64,000 bases of DNA, taken from contig CAVRIA010000009.1 in assembly GCA_963721115.1 (NCBI GenBank), positions 62,001-126,000 on the forward strand. The letters run 5' to 3'. Numbering within the stretch: the first letter of the stretch is position 1; every line of letters starts with the position of its first letter. Made by a program: the position numbers and the translations under genes. Source of the DNA: CAVRIA01 sp963721115 (GTDB lineage: Bacteria; Desulfobacterota; Binatia; HRBIN30; CADEER01). Below are positions 29,518-37,451 of this stretch, in pieces. The notes under the pieces are model-generated. The model made no database searches. It saw nothing but the letters and a program-made list of their open reading frames with translations, and had not been told where the DNA came from.

Positions 29518-30348
29518 TTGGTCTTACGCTTTGTGCACAGTATAGTTCTATTCCCGCCCAGCAGCGGAACCTTCCTGCAGTCAACGGATCCCGGCAGTGC
29601 TCTGGAATTGGTACCGGGGTCGGCCGGGCCAGCAAAGCTGCATCGTGTGCCCACGTCGCACTATCTTCGACTCGACGGTGTGTCAGAACCGGAGCGCGAG
29701 CGAGAGAGCGCCGGTGGGTTCCTCACGAGGATCGTCGGTTACCTGCATGACTCCCCGGCGCAGTTTCACGATTGGTGGTTCGACGGTGCCGTGTCGATCG
29801 CCGAGAAGGCTCTTCATCCTGGGCCGAGAGCGGCAGAGGCGTTTGTTTCTCAGGCGTTCACAACTTGGAGGGGATGGGCGACCGATGCGCAGCAATTGAT
29901 GATAGCGACGCTGAAGATGCACAGCTGGGCGCCTGGGCACCAATGGAACTGGGAGCGTTTCGCGTGGGAATACGCAGTGACGGACGCATGTTTCAGGATT
30001 GCCGATTCAGCATGGCCGGGACGATTTCGGCAGAAAGGAAAGCGGGGGAAGCCTGGACGAGAGCCAGCCCATGCCGACCGGATTCAGATCATGTGCAACG
30101 AATTCGGGATTCCCTTTGGAGCAGACGAGGAAAACTGGACGAAGCACGCGGTCGACCTCCGCAACAACTTGATTCACCAAGCTCGCTGGTGCGGCTCACA
30201 GATATCAACAAAAACGACCGATGACGCCGAGCGCGCGCCCCTCATTCTTCACAAGTTGAACCAGCGTCTGATCGCCGCTGTCCTGGAGTATCAGAATGTG
30301 TTTGTTCGCAGCGGCTGGTGCACATTCGGAAGTCCCCTCTTCGATTGA
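29518..30348 (+). CDS. Hypothetical protein with HEPN-like RxxxxH motif
   Basis: 276 codons from a TTG at 29518; the true start may be a GTG at 29647 or 29683, because the first ~45 residues look noncoding. The protein is helical and Trp-rich (FHDWWFDGAVSIAEKAL, WNWERFAWEYAVTDACFRIAD). Near the C-terminus DLRNNLIHQARW holds Arg-x4-His, the HEPN ribonuclease signature. GC is lower than in neighbouring genes, which suggests acquisition. It precedes a DUF4062/NACHT-like gene by 82 bp, a typical setting for a defence effector. I cannot name a family. Confidence 0.55.
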   Translation: MVLRFVHSIVLFPPSSGTFLQSTDPGSALELVPGSAGPAKLHRVPTSHYLRLDGVSEPERERESAGGFLTRIVGYLHDSPAQFHDWWFDGAVSIAEKALHPGPRAAEAFVSQAFTTWRGWATDAQQLMIATLKMHSWAPGHQWNWERFAWEYAVTDACFRIADSAWPGRFRQKGKRGKPGREPAHADRIQIMCNEFGIPFGADEENWTKHAVDLRNNLIHQARWCGSQISTKTTDDAERAPLILHKLNQRLIAAVLEYQNVFVRSGWCTFGSPLFD

Positions 30349-30430
30349 TTGAGCCGCCGAGGCACACCTTCCTCAGGGAGTGCGCGCGTCATTTGACCGT
30401 CGAAGGCCGCGTTCAGTAAGGCTCAGAGCA

Positions 30431-31609
30431 ATGAACGGCGAGCCGTCGATCAAGGTGTTCATCTCTAGCACCTACATGGACAACGCCGAGCGGCGGAGAG
30501 TGGTCGAGGACGCCGTCCTTCGCGCCGGCATGCAGCCGGTGGGGATGGAGCGGTTCAACCCGAGCTACAGGCCGACGGTCGAGGAGTGCAAACGCCTGGC
30601 GCGCGAGTGCGATGTCTACGTCGGAATCGTCGCGCATCGCTACGGCTGGGGGCCGGACGGACGCGAGATCTCGATTACGGAGATCGAGTACGATGCGGCG
30701 AAGGGGGAAGGGCGCGACCGGTACATGCTCGAGATCGACCTGCAGCTGCCGGTCCATCCCGACAAGGATTTCGACGAAGGTCCCGAGCGCTGGGAGAAGC
30801 AGAAGAAGCTCGAGGCTTTCAGGAAGAAGTACAGGACCGGGTTCGTTGCCGTTGAAACCACGCTCGGGGAGGACACGGAAAGCGTGCGGTACAGGGGGCG
30901 CGAGCAAGGCGTCCGGCTGGCAGCTCTCATCGCGGAACGCTCCGAACTGAGGGCGCTGGCGGCGAACCCGCTGATGCTGCAGATCATCGCTCTCGTGCAT
31001 CGGGATCGCAACGTTCTACCCGACCGCCGGGTGGAGCTGTACGAAGCGTGCACCAACGTCTTGCTCGAACACTGGGACAGGGCGCGGGGGATGAAAGTCC
31101 CACTGACGGCACGCGAGGCGAAGCGGGTCCTTCAACCCGTTGCCTACTGGATGCACCAGGTTCCCGACCGACGCTATGCCCCTGCGACACAGATCGAGGG
31201 CTTGATCGCAAGCGGTCTCGACGAGATCGGCAAGACCGACCTGACGGCTGCGAGCTTCCTCGAAAGCGTTCGCGATCGGAGCGGGCTGTTCACCGGCTAC
31301 GGCGTTGCGGAATACGGCTTTCAGCACCTGAGCTTCCAAGAATTCCTGGCCGCCTCCGAGGTTCGTCGTCGCTCGGCATACGAAGGCCTGGTGGCGCAGT
31401 ACGGCGAGAGCTGGTGGCGTGAGGTGACGCGGCTGCTCATGGGACTCGAAGCCGCTTTCGTTCCCTTCATGGAATGCTTGGCTCAGTCGCCGCGCTTTCG
31501 ACCCAACACCGCGCTGACCGCCGACTGTATTCGGGATGCGATCGAGCCGTCGGTGGAGCCTTTTGCTAGCCGCTCGGGGCCCGATCGGCGCATGAGCATC
31601 TCGCGTTGA
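30431..31609 (+). CDS. DUF4062 protein with NACHT-like C-terminal region but no P-loop
   Basis: 392 residues. The N-terminus is DUF4062 (KVFISSTYMDNAERRRVVEDAVLRAGM, ECDVYVGIVAHRYGW, ITEIEYDAA). Residues ~185-330 match the helical end of NACHT/STAND NTPases (LRALAANPLMLQIIALVHRDRNVLP, RRVELYEACTNVLLEHWD, FQHLSFQEFLAA). The nucleotide-binding core expected between them, with GxxxxGKS and the Walker B block, is absent. About 30-60 residues (around RTGFVAVETTLGED) join the two parts in frame. This looks like an internal deletion of an NLR-like immune ATPase. The ATG at 30431 begins the DUF4062 fold cleanly. Confidence 0.8.
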   Translation: MNGEPSIKVFISSTYMDNAERRRVVEDAVLRAGMQPVGMERFNPSYRPTVEECKRLARECDVYVGIVAHRYGWGPDGREISITEIEYDAAKGEGRDRYMLEIDLQLPVHPDKDFDEGPERWEKQKKLEAFRKKYRTGFVAVETTLGEDTESVRYRGREQGVRLAALIAERSELRALAANPLMLQIIALVHRDRNVLPDRRVELYEACTNVLLEHWDRARGMKVPLTAREAKRVLQPVAYWMHQVPDRRYAPATQIEGLIASGLDEIGKTDLTAASFLESVRDRSGLFTGYGVAEYGFQHLSFQEFLAASEVRRRSAYEGLVAQYGESWWREVTRLLMGLEAAFVPFMECLAQSPRFRPNTALTADCIRDAIEPSVEPFASRSGPDRRMSISR

Positions 31610-31637
31610 AGGTCCTCGATGTGCGGCGGCGTATCCG

Positions 31638-31870
31638 TCACGAGCGTACCTCGGCGAGAAGATCGGACACAGAGAGGTCCCGCGCCCACGACTCGATGTA
31701 CCGCCAGTCGAGGTCGGCAGCGCCGCGATCAGGTTCCGTACGTCTCTCCTCTGCAGCTCGGAACCGCTGTCCTTGGCCCAGTGAAGCTTCGACAGGACGA
31801 GGTTCTCGGGGCTTCGCCGGCTACGGCATTCATTGCGCATCTGCATGGTCCTTCGGTACACTTCCCTTCG
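31638..31870 (-). pseudogene. Nucleotidyltransferase-type toxin C-terminal remnant (AbiEii-like)
   Basis: Two frames together give SPENLVLSKLHWAKDSGSE, LQRRDVRNLIAA, then after a shift near 31730 DLDWRYIESWARDLSVSDLLAE and a stop at 31638-31640. This is the usual C-terminal signature of AbiEii/DUF6036-type nucleotidyltransferase proteins. The N-terminal catalytic GSxxxD part is missing. It lies antisense to the end of the defence gene, and is broken. Confidence 0.5.
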
Positions 31871-31873
31871 TGA

Positions 31874-32116
31874 AAGGCGCATCTCATCGCACAGCTCACT
31901 CCCCAGATGCTCTCCCGGTCGCGAGTGATCGCGAGAGGCAGGCGAATTCGCGATGTCCGGCGATTGGTGCGTGTCTATGGGGGAAGGGCGGCGGGATGGT
32001 GCAAGAAGGCCAGCCCGCCCTTCGGGATGGGGCGTCGCTGGTACGAGTATCACTGGTATGAGCATCGGAGCATCGGCCGCGTCGAATTGAAGCGCGTACA
32101 AGTGGAGAAGCCATGA
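31874..32116 (+). pseudogene. C-terminal tail of a polymorphic toxin
   Basis: An open stretch of 80 codons without a credible start. It reads RGRRIRDVRRLVRVYGG, WCKKASPPF, RRWYEYHWYEHRSIGRVELKRV. This combination (RDV-RLV--YGG, W-KK, HWYEH--IGR-E-K) is known to me from C-terminal toxin modules of secreted polymorphic or phage-like toxins. The delivery part is absent. Its stop overlaps the start of the next gene by ATGA, as toxin-immunity pairs commonly do. Confidence 0.5.
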
Positions 32117-32445
32117 TCGTGAAACTGCGCCGCCGCCATCCACGCTATCGCGATCTCAGCGCCGGTCGGAGGTATGTGGTGATCGGAATCGAAGCCAACG
32201 ATCTGCGCATTCTCAACGACGAGGGGCGGCCTTTTCTGTATCCGGCGCGCATTTTCGAGGTCGTCGATCCACGTGAGCCCGACGACTGGATCAGCGAAGT
32301 CGGAGAAGACGGCGAACGGTACGCGTACCCGCCGGCACTCAACGCGACCGGCTTTTTCGAGGATCTTTTCGAAGGCGACAAACGCGCCGCGCGCCGGTTC
32401 TGGGGGATCGTCAACGAACGGTTGGCGGCCGCAGCGGAGCGCTGA
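32113..32445 (+). CDS. Putative immunity protein
   Basis: 110 residues, small and acidic: KLRRRHPRYRDLSAGRRYVVIGIEANDLRIL, FEVVDPREPDDWISEVGEDGERYAYPP, GFFEDLFEGDKRAARRF. No enzymatic motif. The ATGA overlap with the toxin tail upstream, the size and the acidic character point to an immunity protein guarding against that toxin. I cannot assign it to a named Imm family. Confidence 0.55.
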   Translation: MIVKLRRRHPRYRDLSAGRRYVVIGIEANDLRILNDEGRPFLYPARIFEVVDPREPDDWISEVGEDGERYAYPPALNATGFFEDLFEGDKRAARRFWGIVNERLAAAAER

Positions 32446-32498
32446 CCGAGCAACGTCAAAGCGCTTGCCGAGGGCAACAGGTCCCGCTGCGCGCCGCT

Positions 32499-33585
32499 CT
32501 ACCAGCGGTGGTCGAACTCCTCTGCCCAGCCGATCAGATCGCGGACGTCGCACGGTCGCGCCGTCGAAGCGGATGGCGCCGTGCCAGCGGCCGAAGCAGC
32601 ACACGCCGCCGGTGCGAAGGACGCCGAGACTCATGCGGGTGCGATGGGCGAAGATCGGCTCGAGGGTGAGATCGACCATGCCCGAATGCTCCGCCCGCAC
32701 CTGCCACGGCCGCATCCAGTCGCTCGGGTCGTAGCGCCAGCGCAGGTCCTCCATGATCTTGTGGAGGCGGCCGTCGATGCACAGGGCGTTCTCGTTGACG
32801 CCCGTGCCGGTGGTCCAGCGCCCGCCGACGTTCACGCCGATGCGCCGGCCGTCCTGCACGCCGGTCGCCACGCCCCAATTCCACCACGAGCGATAGGGCC
32901 ACACGCCGCGGCCGAAGTCCTGAACGCCGTGACACTCCGCGGGGATCATCGCGTAACGCCGCTCGCCGATGGTCACCTCGCCTTCGCAGGGTAACGTGTT
33001 CTCCTTGCAGTTGAGCTGGAAGCGCGTGGCCGACCAGGGCACGACGAGGTTGAGACTCTCCTGCCCCGGCGGCGTGCGAACGGTGAAGGCAGCGGCGATG
33101 CGCTCGCCGTCGCGGGCCGTGGCGGCGATCTCGACCGCGCGGTCGCGTCCGTCGTGGAGGTTCGCATACGAGAGCGAGGGGCGGCGAAACGCCACGCTGG
33201 CGCGCACGTCCTCCGGCATCGAGAGCGACCCCGGCCACGCCAGCGCCGTCGCCTCGGCGGTCCGCCCGGTCTCGAAGTCGGCGAACCACAGCTGGCAGAA
33301 CGCGGCGTAGTCGATGTCGGCCAGCGTCGCGGAGAGGACGAAGCGGGGGCTGATCCAGTTCCAGAAGTTCCACCGCTTGCGGCGCGGCCAGTGCCCGCGC
33401 AGGTTGGCGCGCACCAATGGCCCGCGCGACCAGCCGACGGCAGCGGCATCGAGGCGGCCGCGCGCGTCGCACAGATCGGCCGCGCGGGTGATCTCCGGCT
33501 CGACGTAGGCGGAACGATACCCAGCGCCTTTCACGCGCGCGGCGACGATCGGCAGACAGTCGGGCAGGGGTACCGGCATCGCCAT
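32499..33585 (-). CDS. DUF2804 domain-containing protein (frameshift at C-terminus)
   Basis: About 361 residues. The family segments are clear: WNFWNWISPRFVLSATLADIDYAAFCQLWFAD, CEGEVTIGERRY, FGRGVWPYRSWWNWGVATG, IGVNVGGRWTTGTGVNENAL, CCFGRWHG. A single indel near 32552 switches the last ~18 codons to a frame ending RDLIGWAEEFDHRW, which is the normal DUF2804 end. Function is unknown; the fold is lipocalin/AttH-like. The start chosen is the first ATG of MAMPVPLPD. Confidence 0.82.
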
Positions 33586-33743
33586 CGCATGCCACCGGGA
33601 CGGCGGGCGGGCAAGCCTGCGTCGTGAAGCCTCGCGAACGAGGGTACGTCGAGTACGAACCCCCACGGCGCCGACGCGAATCGTGCGCACCGTACCATCA
33701 TCCTCGCCGGAAAGGTTGGGCTGGCGCTGTGTAGCTACGCAAT

Positions 33744-33753
33744 GTATATATAC
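33744..33753. promoter_or_regulatory. GTATATATAC palindrome upstream of vapB
   Basis: A perfect 10-bp palindrome, 20 bp before the antitoxin start and just upstream of an AAGGAGG ribosome site. It is AT-rich in a GC-rich setting and suits both a -10 element and a VapB operator. Confidence 0.5.
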
Positions 33754-33773
33754 TTCGGCAAGGAGGACCGGGC

Positions 33774-34010
33774 ATGAACGAGCGCGCAAAGCTCTTCGTC
33801 AGCGGCGGCAGCCAGGCCGTGCGCCTGCCCAAGGCGTACCGGTTCGAGAATCAGGCCGAGGTCCGTATCTCACGGGAGGGAGAGCGTGTCATTCTCGAGC
33901 CCGCTCGGCGCAGGTGGAGTCGCGCGTTCATCGAGCTCTCCGGCACCGCTCCCGACTTTCCGTATCCCGACGAACCGCCGCCGGCCGAACCCGGCCCCGA
34001 CTTCGACTGA
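33774..34010 (+). CDS. vapB: VapB-type antitoxin (AbrB fold)
   Basis: 78 residues. The N-terminal SpoVT/AbrB fold reads AKLFVSGGSQAVRLPKAYRF, EVRISREGERVILEP; the acidic Pro-rich C-terminus (PDFPYPDEPPPAEPGPDFD) would wrap the toxin. Good AAGGAGG site. The VapC gene starts six bases after its stop. It is the second decayed toxin-antitoxin pair in the window. Confidence 0.85.
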   Translation: MNERAKLFVSGGSQAVRLPKAYRFENQAEVRISREGERVILEPARRRWSRAFIELSGTAPDFPYPDEPPPAEPGPDFD

Positions 34011-34016
34011 GCGCCG

Positions 34017-34415
34017 ATGAAGTATCTGCTCGACACGAATGTCTGTGTCGATTACCTCAACGGCCGTCACCCCGCCGTTACGCGTGTGATTCAGAGCTCC
34101 TCGCCTGACGATCTGTGCGTGAGCTCCGTAGCCGTTGCCGAGCTGCGGTACGGAGCGGAGAAGAGCGCTCACCGCGCGGCGCAACCACGCTCGAGGCCTC
34201 GATCGTCTTCCTCTCTTGGGATACCCAGTGTGGCCGTCGGTGGCGAGGCGGCAGGCTCGTTCGCGGCGTGTGCGACCGTCTGGAAGAGAAGGGGAGGCTC
34301 ATCGACCGTACGACCTGGAGATCGCAGCCACGCGTTTCCCTCGGGCTCTGCGGTCAGTGACAACACTCGGCGAGCTCGGCGCGATCAGGGGCTTCAAGGT
34401 CGAAATCGGCGGCGA
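34017..34415 (+). pseudogene. vapC: VapC PIN-domain RNase, multiply frameshifted
   Basis: The N-terminal 50 residues are intact: MKYLLDTNVCVDYLNGRHPAV with the first Asp, then SSVAVAELRYGAEKSAH with Glu. After ~34170 VapC-like pieces appear in different frames: HARLEAF-like sequence, RPYDLEIAA with Asp, SDNTRR, and RGFKVEIGG near 34400. Three or more indels are needed to rebuild it. Either the sequence is poor here or the toxin has been inactivated. Confidence 0.7.
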
Positions 34416-34573
34416 TGATTCCCGCTCCGCTGGCCGCAAACGACGGGGGGCCCGGTCGGGCACCTTGTTTCGCGACGGGCCAGGGGGACTCATGAACCCA
34501 TTGGGCGGATACGAGGCGGCGCGGTGGCGATTCACCGCGTGGTACGGTGGCGAGGAAACGAGAAGGGGGGCGA

Positions 34574-37374
34574 ATGCGAGCATCGGCGCGGTTGAGGCGG
34601 GCAATGGCGCAGGCGACCTGCGTGGCAACGGCGGCGCTGCTCTGGTGCGGCTGCGGCGACGGCGGCGGGTCGAAATCGTCCGCGACTCCGACGGTGAGCT
34701 CGACTGCCGTCGCGACGGTCACCGCCACGGCGAGCGCCGCGGCGACGTCGACTGCTGCGCCCAATACGCCCACGGCGACGTTTGCCGCGAGCCCCGACGC
34801 TCACCGTTCCGCCCACGCCCACCGCCACCGCAACGGCGACCGCGACGCCCTTCGATCCGTTGCTGGTGCTCACCGACAAGGGGCCGGTGCGCGGGGTTGC
34901 CGGTCCGGGCGTGCGTCGCTTCCTCGGCATCCCCTACGCCGCGCCGCCGGTCGGCGACCGGCGCTGGCGCTCGCCGGTGCCGCCCGAGGCCTGGACGGAA
35001 GTGCGCGACGCGACGGAGCCGGCGGCCTTCTGTCCGCAGGTCGTCCCCTTCCTCAATGTGTCGGCCGGCTCGGAGGATTGCCTGGTGGTGAATGTCGTCA
35101 CTCCCGATCCGCCACCGCCGACCCCGGCGCCGGTGATGGTGTGGATTCACGGCGGCGCCTTCGACACCAACGACGGCCGCCAGCTCATCGGCGGCACCGA
35201 GGGCGGCGTCATCGCCAGCACCAGCGGCGCGGTCGTCGTCACCCTCAACTACCGCCTCGGCCAGCTCGGCTTCCTCGCCCACCCGGCGCTCTCCGCCGAG
35301 GACCCCGGCCACCCGGGCTCGGGCAACTTCGGCATCGAGGATCAGATCGCCGCCCTGCAGTGGGTGCAGCGCAACATCGCCGCCTTCGGCGGCGATCCGA
35401 ACGACGTCACCATCTTCGGCGAGTCGGCCGGCGGCTGGAGCGTCTGCATCCTGCTCGCCTCGCCGGCGGCCGGCGGGCTCTTCCAGCGCGCCATCGTCGA
35501 GAGCGGTCTGTGCACGCAGCCGCTCTCCGACCTCACCGAAGCCGAGCGCCAGGGGCAGCGCTTCGCCGAGCTGCTCGGCTGCGGCGACGCGCCCGACGTG
35601 CTCGCCTGCATGCGCGCCGCGCCCGCCGATCAGGTGATCGCCACCCTGCCGTCGGACCCGAACGTCGTGTTCGGCAAAGGCGAGTACGGGCGTTGGTTCC
35701 CGGTCGTCGACGGCAACGTCATTCCGCAGCCGCTGGAGGACCTCTTCCGCGCCGGCGAGTTCAACCGCGTCCCGGTGCTCATCGGCTCCAATCGCGACGA
35801 GGGGACGCTGTTCGTCGCTCAGGCGTTCGACGAGCAGGGCGGTCCGCTCGCCGCCGACGCAGTATCGCGACGCGCTGGCGTACTTCGTTCCCGATCCCGC
35901 CGCGGCCGACGCGGTCGCGGCCCGCTATCCGCTCGAAGCCTATCCCGTCCCGGGCGCCGCTCTCGCCGCCGCCTTCGGCGACGGCTTCCTCGCCTGCCCG
36001 ACGATCGACACCGCCTCCCTGCTGGCGCCCTACGTTCCGACCTACCTGTACCAGTTCGACTACCCCGACGCCGAGTTCCCGGTCGCGATTCCGTCGAGCT
36101 TCGACCTCGGCGCCTTCCACTCGGCCGAGGTCCAGTTCGTCTTCGGCGTGCCGGCCCGCGACCCGTTCACCCCCGAGCAGAGGGAGCTGTCGCGCCGGAT
36201 GATGGGCTACTGGACGCGCTTCGCGGCGAGCGGCGACCCCAACGGCGGCGGCGCGCCGGCCTGGCCGCGGTTGGACCAGGCCGGACGCTATCTCGCCTTC
36301 GATCGCGACGTCGCCACGGCGGCCAACGCCAAGGGCGACGAGTGCGCCTTCTGGCGCGACGTGAACGAGCAGTCGTCGCAGACCCTGCGCGAGCTGGCCG
36401 ACCGCGCCGGCGTGCACGTCGGCGCCGCTTTCGTCGAGGGCAGTCAGGAGCAGCAGTTCCGCGAAGTCCTGGGGCGAGAGTTCAACTCGACCACCGCGGG
36501 AGTGTACTGGTCGGCGACGCAGCCGCAGCCCGGCGTCTTCGATTTCTCCGGTCCGGACACCGCCGTCGCGATCGCCGAGGCGAATGGACTGCGCGTGCGC
36601 GGCCACCCGCTGATCTGGGGGCGACTGGCGCTGCCGGCATACGTCAACGCCGTGACCGATCCCGACGAGCTGCGCGCGATGATGACCGAGCGCATCCAGA
36701 CGATCCTCGCCCGCTACCGCGGCCGCATCGCTCAATACGACGTGGTCAACGAACCGATCACCCTGCTCGGCACGCCCGGGCCGCTGGGCGACGGCCTGGA
36801 GGACTACGTCTTCCTGCGCGTGCTCGGGCGCGACTACATCCGCGAGGCGCTGGAGACCGCCCGTGCGGCGGATCCGGATGCGAAGCTGTTCATCAACGAC
36901 TTCTTCGTCATGCAGCCGGGAGCGAAGCAGGACTACTTCTACGAGCTGGCGCGCGACCTGGTCCAATCCGGCGCGCCGCTAGACGGCGTCGGCCTGCAGG
37001 GACACATCATGCTGCCGTTCGGTCCGAGCTACCGTCCGACCCGCGCCGAGATCGCCGACACGGTGCGGCGCTTCGCCGCACTGGGTCTCGAGGTCGAGAT
37101 CACCGAGGCCGACGTCACCCTCAACGTGCCCGACCCTTCCTCCCAGTTCGACGCGCAGGCCGAGGTCTACCGCGATCTCTACGCCGGCTGCTTCACCACG
37201 CCCGGCTGCACCGGCGTCACCACGTGGGGCATCACCGACCGCTTCTCGTGGATCAGCAACCTGTTCCACGTCGACGGCGCGCCGCTGCCCTTCGATCTCG
37301 ACTACCGGCGCAAGCCGGCCTACTACGCCATGCGCGACGTGCTGCGCGAACTCGCGGCGGCGAAGGAGAACTGA
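34574..37374 (+). CDS. Lipoprotein carboxylesterase type B fused to GH10 endo-xylanase (two frameshifts)
   Basis: About 933 residues in three frames: 34574 to ~34790, ~34790 to ~35860, ~35860 to 37374. An N-terminal signal ends at CGCGDGGGS (probable lipoprotein), followed by a Thr/Ala-rich linker. The esterase domain has the oxyanion loop MVWIHGGAF, nucleophile Ser in FGESAGGWS, acid in SNRDEGTLF and His in GAFHSAEVQF. Its usual ending (ECAFWRDV) runs directly, in one frame, into a GH10 domain: acid/base Glu in YDVVNEPI, nucleophile Glu in VEITEADV. It probably de-esterifies and cuts decorated xylan at the cell surface. The fusion itself does not depend on a frameshift join. Confidence 0.85.
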
Positions 37375-37451
37375 AGGACTTCCGCCTCCCACCTGAGGGA
37401 CGCGAGGCAGGTCGTTGGGCGTCGAGTGACCGAAGCGCGGCGCCGCGCGCG

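Noticed and set aside
29518..34415. Prophage
   Set aside because: No integrase, capsid, terminase, tail or lysis genes were found; only toxin and defence-type remnants.
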